Made by a program: the position numbers and the translations under genes | Shown: positions 56,189 through 64,000 of the stretch, in pieces | Layout of the letters: the number at the start of each line of letters is the position of its first letter | Position numbering within the stretch: the first letter of the stretch is position 1 | NCBI GenBank assembly: GCA_002798255.1 | Contig: NWQQ01000019.1 | Span: 1 to 64,000, forward strand | From: Lysobacteraceae bacterium NML95-0200 | GTDB taxonomy: Bacteria; Pseudomonadota; Gammaproteobacteria; Xanthomonadales; Xanthomonadaceae | DNA: 64,000 nucleotides | Direction: 5' to 3' | The notes under the pieces: model-generated | What the model saw: only the letters and a program-made list of their open reading frames with translations | Databases searched by the model: none | What the model was told of the DNA's origin: nothing

Positions 56189-59167
56189 TTAACTTTCGCC
56201 AAAATGCATCTGCAAGCCCAGATACCAGCTACGTCCGGCAAAGCCCTGGCGGCCAGAGGGGCCATTGAGCGAGCCACGGACTACATCCGGATACTCATCG
56301 CCCAGATTGCGTATGCCGAAATACAGGCGGGTATCGTCCTTGGGACGGAAACCCACCTGGATATCGTGATGGCGGAATGCCTTGACGAAAGGCCGGTCGA
56401 TATAGCTTTCAGCCGTGGCGCGCTGCGCATTGATGAGTGGCGGACGTAGTGTACTGCTGCTGAAATTGAAGCCGTAATTGGCATCCCAGCGCCCGTACTG
56501 CCAGCCAAGGTCAAGATTCACCACCCATTCCGGCGATGAGCCGCCAAGGTCGGTATTAAAAATGCCAAGCTCGTCGGTAATCACCGGCAGCAGCGACTTC
56601 TGCACATCCAGCCGGTGCGTGCGGGTGGCATTGAGGCTGGTACGGAAGGTACCGGCGCGCGCCGTTTGCAAGCTGTGTTGCAAGCTGAATTCAAAGCCGC
56701 TGGTACGAATGCCCGCCACATTGATATAGGAAAGCTCGACAAAATTGGCAAAGCCAGTCGTGCGGTCGCGGCCAATCAGGCGACAGAACGGGTTGTCCAA
56801 TGTGGGCGAGTCATAGCAGGCATTGAACAGGCTGGCCTGGTTGGGACGCAACACTGCTCCTGTCATGCGGATATCGAAATAGTCCAGACTCATCACCAAA
56901 TTGCGCAGCCACGGCAGTTGCCAGAGCAGGCCATAGGTGCGGGTACGTGCGGTTTCTTCTCCCAGATGGGGATTGCCGCCGCTGATACCGGGAAAGTAAG
57001 TGCCCAGCATCGGATTGAAGCTGTGCGGATCAATGCCCAGCGCAGTCAGGTCGGCAATGCAGTTGGCGCGGCGATATTCGGTGCCAAGGTTCCAGTTGGC
57101 CGGTGCGCAAGGATCGCGTGCACCGCCCATGCTGGCCGAAATCGCGCGGCGCGGCTCGAACAACTCGGCGATATTGGGCGCACGCACGGCCGAAGACCAG
57201 GTGCCGCGCATGGTCACGCCCGCCAGCGTTTCCCACATTGCGCCAAACTTCCAGGTTCGGGTCACCCCGATGATGGAGTAATCCGAATAGCGACCGGCTG
57301 CATCGAGCTTCAGCAGTTTCACTGCCGGGTGAATATCGCGGAACAGCGGCAGCGAGACTTCAGCAAAGGCTTCGCGCACGCTGAACTTGCCGGAAAGGTC
57401 GCTGCCATTGGTATAGGCCACCAGACGGCGCGAACCGGAGAACGCGTCAAAATCGTAGTCGGACTGCTCCTTGCGGTATTCAGCCCCCAGCACCATGTCA
57501 ATCGCCCCCCCCTGCAGATTGAAAAAGCCACCGCTATCGCCAGCCAGATAACCATTCATCACGGTCTGCTTGTTGAGCAGGCGATTTTGCGTGGGAATCC
57601 AAATCCAGTGGATGGCGGCCTGGTTGACGCTGTTGTCACGGGTAAACGGATTGAACGGTACGCAGCCACTGTCCGGCCCCGGGGTGAAGGTCACAGGCCC
57701 TAGCGAGGTCACAAACGAGGTGGAAATAAAGTCGATTGGCAGACTGTTGAAACTTGCCGGATCAAGATTGCTACGACAGGTCACCTGCCCGGTGGCCGGA
57801 TCAATCACCGCATCCATCGCTGCCAGATAGCGATCGTACATGCGGTTGTTGGCGATGACTTGCCTGCGCTCGGAGCGGCCATGATTGAGCGACAGGTCGT
57901 AGCGCAGATATTGCCCCAGATCGCCTTTGGCGCCGACCAGGATACGCCAGGATTGCTTGTCTATCTTGTCATCCCGAAAACCCGAATCCAGATCCCAGCG
58001 GTTGAACATGATCGGGCGCGTGCCATCAATACCGCCAAAGGCTTCCAGCACCGTGGCCGGTAGATACGGGTTGTCACGCTTGGCCTGGCTGCCCACAGTC
58101 AGCGAGTGCTGCTCGATGGAGCGGTTTTTGATGTCGGCATAATGCAGGCTGAGATAAGGCCGGAAAGCATCACTGACATCGTAATCGGCCTTAACCGTCA
58201 ACAGGTTGCGGCGCGCCATCGGCCGGATGCCCTGGGCAAACAGCAGCCAGTTGGGGATGCCATCGCCGCCAACTTCGCCAGTACCGCCAAAACTGCCGAC
58301 ATTCACCCCATGCTGGAACGGTGTGCCATCCCCATTGAAGCCGCCAGTGGGATTGAACGGGTCAAAGCGCGCACCGCCCTCGGTGAAAAACGCCTCGCGG
58401 GTACCCGGCATCAGCACATAACGCGGGCTGCTGCCGCTCAGATTATTGACCTGCTCATGCACCTCGGTACTGGACTGCCTGCGTGCCGTGGCCGGGGTCA
58501 GCGGACGGCTGCCGAAGGTATAGCTGGCGGTGATATTGCCTCGGCCTTCGGCAAAATTGCGCCCGAAGGTCAGCGAATACTGCTGGTCACGAAAATCGCC
58601 ACGCTGGGCATCGCCATACTGGCCTTCAATCGCCAAGCCTTCAAAATTGCGCTTCAACACAAAGTTCACCACCCCGGTCACCGCATCGGCACCGTAAATG
58701 GCCGAAGCGCCGCCGGTCAGCACGTCCACGCGCTCAATGAGTGCGGTGGGAATCACATTCACATCCACCGCGCTGGTGCCGGAAAAACCGCTGACAAAAC
58801 GATGCCCGTCCACCAGTACCAAGGTACGGTTGGGGCCGAGATTGCGCAGGTTCAGCGCACTTTCGCCATTGCTGACTTCATTGTCGCCATCGGAGCCGAC
58901 CAGTGCGCCGACTTCATTCACCACTTCCTGCACATTGGTTTTGCCGGTGTAGGCAATGGCTTCGCGGTCGATGCTGGAAATCGGATTGGGCGTATCCATG
59001 TTCGGCGACTGGATGCGCGAGCCGGTCACCACCACTTTGTCCAGTGATGCAGCAGAAGTTTCCGCCGCTGGCGTGCCTTCATTGCTCTGCGCCACAGCGG
59101 GTACAGCAAACGTGATACCGGCCAATACCAGGGCAACGGCACTGGCCAACAAACTGGGCTTGGGCAT
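56189..59167 (-). CDS. TonB-dependent outer-membrane receptor
   Basis: This 992-residue receptor has a signal peptide ending at VPAVAQ, then DKVVVTGSRIQSPN (TonB-box region) and a plug domain (NLRNLGPNRTLVLVDGHRFV, GGASAIYGADAVTGVVNFVLKRNF). A 22-strand-type barrel ends RSWYLGLQMHFGES. The TGSRI and GADAVTGV patterns match the large xanthomonad/sphingomonad receptor class that imports glycans, peptides or other nutrients. The C-terminus does not end in the usual aromatic residue. The start has AGGAG upstream, 2 bases after the PPIase stop. A run of eight G lies in the coding strand at 57505-57512. Confidence 0.93.
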   Translation of the reverse strand: MPKPSLLASAVALVLAGITFAVPAVAQSNEGTPAAETSAASLDKVVVTGSRIQSPNMDTPNPISSIDREAIAYTGKTNVQEVVNEVGALVGSDGDNEVSNGESALNLRNLGPNRTLVLVDGHRFVSGFSGTSAVDVNVIPTALIERVDVLTGGASAIYGADAVTGVVNFVLKRNFEGLAIEGQYGDAQRGDFRDQQYSLTFGRNFAEGRGNITASYTFGSRPLTPATARRQSSTEVHEQVNNLSGSSPRYVLMPGTREAFFTEGGARFDPFNPTGGFNGDGTPFQHGVNVGSFGGTGEVGGDGIPNWLLFAQGIRPMARRNLLTVKADYDVSDAFRPYLSLHYADIKNRSIEQHSLTVGSQAKRDNPYLPATVLEAFGGIDGTRPIMFNRWDLDSGFRDDKIDKQSWRILVGAKGDLGQYLRYDLSLNHGRSERRQVIANNRMYDRYLAAMDAVIDPATGQVTCRSNLDPASFNSLPIDFISTSFVTSLGPVTFTPGPDSGCVPFNPFTRDNSVNQAAIHWIWIPTQNRLLNKQTVMNGYLAGDSGGFFNLQGGAIDMVLGAEYRKEQSDYDFDAFSGSRRLVAYTNGSDLSGKFSVREAFAEVSLPLFRDIHPAVKLLKLDAAGRYSDYSIIGVTRTWKFGAMWETLAGVTMRGTWSSAVRAPNIAELFEPRRAISASMGGARDPCAPANWNLGTEYRRANCIADLTALGIDPHSFNPMLGTYFPGISGGNPHLGEETARTRTYGLLWQLPWLRNLVMSLDYFDIRMTGAVLRPNQASLFNACYDSPTLDNPFCRLIGRDRTTGFANFVELSYINVAGIRTSGFEFSLQHSLQTARAGTFRTSLNATRTHRLDVQKSLLPVITDELGIFNTDLGGSSPEWVVNLDLGWQYGRWDANYGFNFSSSTLRPPLINAQRATAESYIDRPFVKAFRHHDIQVGFRPKDDTRLYFGIRNLGDEYPDVVRGSLNGPSGRQGFAGRSWYLGLQMHFGES

Positions 59168-59169
59168 GA

Positions 59170-59901
59170 TCAGATACTCCTGGCGGGAAAGTCTGTTTGA
59201 CGACGAATGGAAATGATGCGTACCGGCGCATCCAGCATCTGGCCTTTGACATAAGGCTCATCGGTGGGTGCATTGGCAGAAGACGCATGGATTTTTCTCA
59301 CCACCTCCATGCCTTGCAGCACCTGTCCGAATACGGCAAAGCCCAGTTTGTCCGGGTTGCGCGCGCCACCTGCATCCAGCACCGGGTTATCACCGATGGA
59401 AACGAAAAACTCGGCCTGTGCGCTGCCCGGCTCAAGTCGCGCCATCGACAAGGCGCCATCGACATGACGCAAACCGGTATCGGCCGTGCTTTCATGCACA
59501 ATCGGCGGAAACGGCGCAGGCTTCGCATCAGCCACATCCGGCCTTGAAATGCCCCCCTGAATCACATTGATAGTGGCCGGATTACGGTCATTGTCCGGAC
59601 GCACGGTGCGGTAGAAACTGCCACCGTCATATGCCCTGGCATCGACAAGACGCAAAAAATTGTTGGCCGTCACCGGGGCTTTGCCCGGATAGACCGCCCA
59701 CAGCATGGCGCCTTCGGAAGTTTCCACCCAAAGGCGCACTTCTTCTGCATTGGCACCGACTGCGTCATTGCCCGCCCCCGGCTTGTCGGTATCAGGCTGA
59801 GCCGCACAGGCTGCAAGTGCCGTCGCAATCAACAACACAGCCGCACGTATCCAGGTCTTGATGGAAACCTGCCAAACCCCATTTGAAGCTGCAACCAACA
59901 T
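59170..59901 (-). CDS. Cyclophilin-type peptidyl-prolyl isomerase lipoprotein
   Basis: This 243-residue protein has an N-terminal signal with lipobox LAAC (near residue 35) and a cyclophilin domain: VRLWVETSEGAMLWAVYPGKAP, VTANNFLRLVDARAYDGGSFYR, AEFFVSIGDNPVLD, LGFAVFGQVLQGMEVVRKI. The start ATG 59901 has GAGGTG upstream; a long frame upstream to 60165 lacks coding character and overlaps the rlmJ start region. It likely assists folding of periplasmic or outer-membrane proteins, perhaps the receptor encoded next to it. Confidence 0.88.
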   Translation of the reverse strand: MLVAASNGVWQVSIKTWIRAAVLLIATALAACAAQPDTDKPGAGNDAVGANAEEVRLWVETSEGAMLWAVYPGKAPVTANNFLRLVDARAYDGGSFYRTVRPDNDRNPATINVIQGGISRPDVADAKPAPFPPIVHESTADTGLRHVDGALSMARLEPGSAQAEFFVSIGDNPVLDAGGARNPDKLGFAVFGQVLQGMEVVRKIHASSANAPTDEPYVKGQMLDAPVRIISIRRQTDFPARSI

Positions 59902-60064
59902 CACGCACCTCACAAGAGCTGCGGCCATTGCCGGCCGGAAAACCAGCGGGGCATCCCTGTCCTGGCCTGCGATGGCTTGAGCATGACGCAACAGACATGC
60001 CCACTGCAACAGGTTTGCAATGTTTTTTGAACACACGCCTGCGCAGGGTGAAGCGCAAAATTTT

Positions 60065-60083
60065 GGAAGGTCTGAACAACGCC
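60065..60083 (-). repeat. 19-bp dispersed repeat, copy 2 (inverted)
   Basis: Plus strand GGAAGGTCTGAACAACGCC, the exact reverse complement of the copy at 56170-56188. The segment may form a weak stem with CCTCCCAAAA just downstream. Confidence 0.8.
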
Positions 60084-60163
60084 CTCCCAAAAGGGTTCCC
60101 ATTACCCACTCGGAACCTGTGCATCTGCTATAGCATTCGCCTTCCTTTGCCACAGTTTCAGCC

Positions 60164-61015
60164 ATGAACTATCGCCACGGTTTTCATGCCGGCAATCATG
60201 CCGATGTCATCAAGCACATCGTCCTGCTGGCGCTTTGCCAGGCGCTGACTGCCAAGCCTGCCGCCTGTTTTGCGCTGGATACCCATGCCGGGCGCGGGCT
60301 GTACTGGCTGGATGCCGACGAGGCGCAGCGCACCGGCGAGGCCGAAGGCGGTATCGCCCGGCTCAGCGCAGGCCAGAATGCCTTGCTTGACCGCTACCTG
60401 GCTGCCGTGGCTGCCTGCCGGGCAACGCATGGCGCAAGCGCCTATCCTGGCTCGCCCTGGCTCTTGGCACATGCGCTGCGCGCGCAGGACCGGGTGGTCG
60501 CCTGTGAATTGCAGGCTGAAGAAGCCGCTGCACTGCACCGGCATTTTGCTGCCGAGCCACGCCTGCATGTACATCACCGGGATGGCTATGCCGCGATGAA
60601 GGCACTGCTGCCACCGCGCGATGGCACAACCCGCTTGAATCGCGGGCTGGTTCTGATCGACCCACCCTACGAGGCGCAACTGGCCGAGTTTGATACCGCG
60701 CTGGCTGCCATCGGCGATGCGCTCGGGCGCTGGCCGCAGGGCATTTATGCGCTGTGGTATCCCATCAAGCAAGGCCGCGTACTGGCTTCTTTCATGCGTC
60801 GCGCGGCAGCCTTGCCTGCCAAGTCAGCACTGCTTTGCGAGCTGTTGGTACGCCCGGACGATTCGCCACTGCGTATGAACGGCAGTGGCCTGATGGTCTG
60901 GAATGCGCCCTGGCAGCTTGATAAAACCCTGCAACCGGCACTCGAAGTCCTTGCCAAAACGCTGGGCGAAAACGGCCAGGGACGCGTCCGGCTGGAATGG
61001 TTGAAGCAAAGCTGA
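60164..61015 (+). CDS. rlmJ: 23S rRNA (adenine-2030-N6)-methyltransferase
   Basis: Methylates A2030 of 23S rRNA. The 283-residue protein has the diagnostic start MNYRHGFHAGNHADVIKH, the SAM-binding region ALDTHAGRGLYWL, and the catalytic DPPYE motif in LVLIDPPYEAQ. It stands alone and is convergent with the response regulator, with only 2 bases between stop codons. Confidence 0.96.
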   Translation: MNYRHGFHAGNHADVIKHIVLLALCQALTAKPAACFALDTHAGRGLYWLDADEAQRTGEAEGGIARLSAGQNALLDRYLAAVAACRATHGASAYPGSPWLLAHALRAQDRVVACELQAEEAAALHRHFAAEPRLHVHHRDGYAAMKALLPPRDGTTRLNRGLVLIDPPYEAQLAEFDTALAAIGDALGRWPQGIYALWYPIKQGRVLASFMRRAAALPAKSALLCELLVRPDDSPLRMNGSGLMVWNAPWQLDKTLQPALEVLAKTLGENGQGRVRLEWLKQS

Positions 61016-61017
61016 GG

Positions 61018-61620
61018 TTACAACCAGCCCTTCTGCCAGGCCAGCCGATAGGCCTCGACGCGGTTGCCTACCCCCAGTTTGATGATGGCCTCCGACAGGT
61101 AATTGCGTACCGTGCCCGGCGAGAGGCTCAGCTCGCGGGCAATGACCTTGTTACTCAGTCCCTCGCCTGCCATGCGCAGGATTTGCCTCTCGCGTTCGGT
61201 CAGCGGGTCGGGCTCCTGCCAGGCTTCCAGCGCCAGTTGCGGGTCGATGCTGCGCTGGCCTTGCATGACGCGGCGCAAGGCTTCGGTCAGCCGCTCCATC
61301 GGCGCGTCTTTGAGTAAATAGCCCTGCACACCGGCCTCCAGGGCGCGGCGCAAAAAACCTGCCCGTGCGAAGGTGGTGACAATGACCACCTTTACCGGCA
61401 AACGGTTTTCCGCGATACGCTGCGCAAGCGCCAAACCGGAAAGTCTTGGCATCTCGATATCGGTGAGCACGATATCCGCCGCCTGGGTTTGCAGCGCCTG
61501 CCAGGCGGCCTCGCCATCGGCCACGCTGGCGATGACTTCGATATCCGGCTCCAAACTTAATAATGCCGTCATCGCCTCGCGCAGCAGGGTTTGGTCTTCG
61601 GCCAGCAACACCCGAATCAT
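61018..61620 (-). CDS. NarL/LuxR-family response regulator
   Basis: This 200-residue regulator has a receiver domain (VLLAEDQTLLREAMTAL, Asp54 in IVLTDIEMP, LLKDAPMERL) and a LuxR helix-turn-helix (LTERERQILRMAGEGLSNKVIARELSLSPGTVRNYL). The ALLSLEPDIEVI and TVRNYLSEAI patterns are close to DesR and similar regulators. Its start overlaps the kinase stop (ATGA). It probably controls the adjoining ABC transporter genes. Confidence 0.93.
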   Translation of the reverse strand: MIRVLLAEDQTLLREAMTALLSLEPDIEVIASVADGEAAWQALQTQAADIVLTDIEMPRLSGLALAQRIAENRLPVKVVIVTTFARAGFLRRALEAGVQGYLLKDAPMERLTEALRRVMQGQRSIDPQLALEAWQEPDPLTERERQILRMAGEGLSNKVIARELSLSPGTVRNYLSEAIIKLGVGNRVEAYRLAWQKGWL

Positions 61621-62756
61621 GCCGCGCGCTCCATCGGCAATTTCAAAGTCAGGCGCGTGCCCCGGCCTTTTGCCGATTCAATCTGCAATTGGCCGCCTAG
61701 CGCCTGGATACGCTCGGCCATGCCGGCCAGGCCTGTGCCACGCGGCGTGGCGCCGCCGCGCCCGTCATCGGTAATGCTCATCACCACCTGCCGATTGGAT
61801 TCGTCATGCTCAAGCCGCACCATGACGTTACTGGCGCGGGCATGGCGCTGCACATTGGTGACCGCCTCGCGCAGCGCCAAGGCCAGTGCAGTTTCGTACT
61901 CCGGCGATAGCGGCAACGTGTCGATTTCGCTTTGCATCTGGATACCTTCCATTTCCAGCAGGATTTTCGCCGAGGCCAGTTCCGCCGCCAGCATCGCACT
62001 GCGTATGCCGCTGACCGCTTCGCGCATCTGGGTGAGTGCATCGCGGGCGATGGCGGCCACCTGCTGCATTTGCCCGGCGGCAGCCTGACTGTCCTTGTCA
62101 GCCAGGCGTTGTGCCAGTTCAGCCTTCAAGACCACAGTGGACAGGGTTTGCCCGAGGCTGTCGTGCAGGTCGCGGCCAATGCGTTCGCGCTCGGCCATGC
62201 TGGCCAGCCTGCGCACTTCATCCTGGGTCAGCTTCAGCGCCGCCTGCTCGCGCTGGCGCTGCTGCTCCAGATAGTTGAAGAAGAAAATCGTGATACTGAG
62301 CAAGGCCACCGTGCCAATATGCAGTCCTGCCCATTGCAGCGGGTAATGGCGCCACACCCATGCGCCATAAATGAGCTGCATCAGCAAAAGCGCCGCCAAT
62401 TTGCCGCGCAGGCCGCCATGCAGATAAATCAGCAATGCCCCGGCATAAATCACATAGGTATTGGCAAACGCATTGCAGGGCAGCAAGCCGATACCAAGGA
62501 CAAAAACACCGGCCAGCGCCCAGGGCTGGTAACGCCTGTCTGCATGCAGCACACAAAAGTACAGCGGCAAAAACAGCGCGACTGAACATAAAGTCGCACC
62601 CCAATGGAACGGCACCTGCCGCCAGTCATCGCTGACGCTCAACCAGCGCCCCAAAAGCGGTACAAACAGGAATGCCAGATAAGCCAGGCTCAGCAATGGC
62701 TCCCAGCCATGCTGGGCGGTGTAGTTTTGCAAGCGGGTGGCGAGCGCGCGTTTCAT
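61617..62756 (-). CDS. DesK-like sensor histidine kinase
   Basis: This 379-residue kinase has about five N-terminal membrane helices (residues 20-170) acting as a sensor with little periplasmic domain. A HisKA_3 dimerisation/phosphoacceptor region (RERIGRDLHDSLGQTLSTVVLK) and an ATPase domain (REAVTNVQRHARASNV, DDGRGG, GTGLAGMAERIQALGG) follow. The arrangement matches DesK-type kinases that sense the membrane. Start ATG 62756 lies 11 bases after the permease stop. Confidence 0.92.
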   Translation of the reverse strand: MKRALATRLQNYTAQHGWEPLLSLAYLAFLFVPLLGRWLSVSDDWRQVPFHWGATLCSVALFLPLYFCVLHADRRYQPWALAGVFVLGIGLLPCNAFANTYVIYAGALLIYLHGGLRGKLAALLLMQLIYGAWVWRHYPLQWAGLHIGTVALLSITIFFFNYLEQQRQREQAALKLTQDEVRRLASMAERERIGRDLHDSLGQTLSTVVLKAELAQRLADKDSQAAAGQMQQVAAIARDALTQMREAVSGIRSAMLAAELASAKILLEMEGIQMQSEIDTLPLSPEYETALALALREAVTNVQRHARASNVMVRLEHDESNRQVVMSITDDGRGGATPRGTGLAGMAERIQALGGQLQIESAKGRGTRLTLKLPMERAA

Positions 62757-62767
62757 CACCGACAAGC

Positions 62768-63532
62768 CTAGCGCATATGCAAACGGCGGATGGCCGGTAG
62801 CGCAAACAGCAGCGTGGTCAACAGCAATCCCCCCGCATGCAGCCAGACGGATTTTTCGCTGCCAAGATTCAGGGCCTCCAGCGCCAGTTGCGCCAGGTGA
62901 TACAGCGGCCACAGTGGCGCGGCATCGGCCACCCAGGCAGGCAGCATCGACAACGGCATCCACAGGCCGGACAGGAAGGCCATCGGCAGGAACACCAGAT
63001 TGATAATCGCCACCGCGCCATTGGCGCCAGCCAGGCTGCCCAGAAACACGCCCAAGGCTGCAAATGGCAGGGCGCCCAGGGTATGCACTGCCAGCAGCCG
63101 CAGCGACTGCGCCAGCGTCAGCGTGGCCTGGGTAAACAGCAGTGTCAAAATCATCATCAGCAGACTGATGATGAGCGCAAACAGCATCGCCATCCCCAGT
63201 TTGGCAAGCAATACCGCCGACATCGGCATCGGCATCACCCGGCGCAGCCGCATCAGGCCGCTTTCGCGTTCGCTGGCAATGCCCAGCCCTACCCCGAACA
63301 GCGCCGCCATCGCCGAACCAAACACGCCGTAATTGGCCAGCATATAAGGGGCGGCGCTGGCGCTGCCCTTGCCCAGAATCACCGCGAACATCAGGAAAAA
63401 ACACAGCGGAAACAGCAGGGTCGGCAAGTAATAGGAGGGCGTGCGAAAGCTGCGCCGACACTCGTTGATGAATTCCAGCCAGTGGATACGCATCAGCGAT
63501 ACCGCGCCGGGTTTGTGTGTTGTGGCGTTCAT
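62768..63532 (-). CDS. ABC-2 type transporter permease
   Basis: This 254-residue permease has six helices, with RTPSYYLPTLLFPLCFFLMFAV near the start and GLGIASERESGLMRLRRVMPM, the typical cytoplasmic loop of ABC-2 exporters. It partners the ATPase upstream (4-bp ATGA overlap) and precedes the kinase. Such ATPase-permease-kinase-regulator operons often export drugs, antibiotics or lipids that disturb the membrane. Confidence 0.92.
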   Translation of the reverse strand: MNATTHKPGAVSLMRIHWLEFINECRRSFRTPSYYLPTLLFPLCFFLMFAVILGKGSASAAPYMLANYGVFGSAMAALFGVGLGIASERESGLMRLRRVMPMPMSAVLLAKLGMAMLFALIISLLMMILTLLFTQATLTLAQSLRLLAVHTLGALPFAALGVFLGSLAGANGAVAIINLVFLPMAFLSGLWMPLSMLPAWVADAAPLWPLYHLAQLALEALNLGSEKSVWLHAGGLLLTTLLFALPAIRRLHMR

Positions 63533-64000
63533 TCCTGCGGCTCCTGAGTCAAAGCAAGAAAAGCATCGGACAGGCTTGGGCGGGTGACTTCCAGCGCCGC
63601 CAGCATGCTGTCGGCAGCCATTAGCTGCGGCAGCACTTTCAACGCATCAGCCGTGGTGATGAGTAGCTGCCCAGCCTCGTCACGGCGAGCATCCACCACC
63701 TCCGGCCAGGCTGTGACAGCGGCCATATCCAGACGGCTATGGCAGCGGATTTTCTGCAAGGCCACCTGGCGCCTGATTTCATCCACCGTGCCCTCGGCCA
63801 GCACCCGGCCAGCGTCAACCACCAGCACCCGGTCGGCCAGGGTTTCGGCCTCTTCCAGATAATGCGTGGTCAGCACGATGGCCGTACCGCGCTGGCGCAG
63901 CTCGCCGATGGCCGCCCATAAACGGCTGCGCGCATCAATATCCAGCCCCGTGGTTGGCTCATCCAGAAACAGCACTTCCGGCTCGCCGCACACTGCCAGG
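63529..64000 (-). CDS. ABC transporter ATP-binding protein (partial)
   Basis: The gene runs off the window; 156 C-terminal residues are visible. They start LAVCGEPEVLFLDEPTTGLD, which is Walker B and D-loop, followed by the switch His in IVLTTHYLEEAETLADRVLVVDAGRVLAEG. The Walker A and signature motifs lie beyond the edge. The C-terminal extension ends LSDAFLALTQEPQE, a DrrA/CcmA-like drug-export pattern. It overlaps the permease by 4 bp. Confidence 0.92.
   Translation of the reverse strand, partial: LAVCGEPEVLFLDEPTTGLDIDARSRLWAAIGELRQRGTAIVLTTHYLEEAETLADRVLVVDAGRVLAEGTVDEIRRQVALQKIRCHSRLDMAAVTAWPEVVDARRDEAGQLLITTADALKVLPQLMAADSMLAALEVTRPSLSDAFLALTQEPQE

Noticed and set aside
59902-60165. 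N-terminal extension of the PPIase gene
   Set aside because: The signal peptide and lipobox fit a start at 59901 with GAGGTG upstream; the extension contains the 19-bp repeat.
62757-63461. Upstream extension of the histidine kinase by 235 codons
   Set aside because: The segment overlaps the ABC permease in another frame and has no kinase or sensor character; the real start is ATG 62756.

Overview
The window comes from a GC-rich gammaproteobacterium. The best fit is the order Lysobacterales (Xanthomonadales). The evidence is a division and cell-wall (dcw) cluster with no murD between mraY and ftsW, an ISXO2-like IS1595 element, a long TonB-dependent receptor, a DUF4124 protein, a small H-NS-type protein, and an rsmI/lpoA/yraN block next to rnpB and mraZ. 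Genus cannot be fixed from the sequence alone.

Layout. 1-130: the end of an IS5-family element. 206-1955: a translationally coupled pair, an HELAH-motif zincin with a 40-glycine tail encoded by a perfect (GGTGGC)20 repeat, and a lipoprotein. 2069-8556: pyrF, then minus-strand formaldehyde detoxification (frmR, frmA, a methyltransferase, fghA) interrupted by a phd/vapC toxin-antitoxin pair, then a PiT phosphate transporter and a NUDIX protein. 8628-24492: the complete dcw cluster on the minus strand (mraZ, rsmH, ftsL, ftsI, murE, murF, mraY, ftsW, murG, murC, ddlB, ftsQ, ftsA, ftsZ). It is read from a well-formed promoter whose 17-bp spacer contains a run of 12 G, followed by four 10-bp-spaced MraZ boxes. 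24699-27815: a 162-bp palindromic repeat, the RNase P RNA gene, rsmI, and divergent lpoA and yraN.

27851-31228 looks like a decayed mobile region: a C39-peptidase ABC exporter, the remains of a DUF6624 gene cut by an IS1595 insertion, and a degenerate 3' end of tRNA-Gly. 31242-43884 is mostly housekeeping: a LytTR regulator, an esterase, tRNA-Ile(CAU), rpoD, dtd, an lpxL-type acyltransferase, two PH-domain membrane proteins, rimI, pssA, proS, an H-NS-like gene and a ThrE-type exporter. 43994-47465 is a four-gene MCE/Mla-type lipid transport operon. It is followed by ETF-ubiquinone oxidoreductase coupled to a WbsX/RgpF-type glycan protein.

51277-52261 holds a BigR-like persulfide-sensor candidate divergent from an AhpD-like protein and a DUF2892 membrane protein. 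Then come scoAB CoA-transferase, CreBC-like two-component genes, a PPIase-lipoprotein/TonB-receptor operon bounded by inverted 19-bp repeats, rlmJ, and an ABC transporter/histidine kinase/response regulator operon that runs off the window end.

The observations most worth following up are the homopolymer inside the dcw promoter spacer, the zincin/lipoprotein pair, the BigR-like module, the tRNA-Gly remnant beside the exporter region, and the missing murD.
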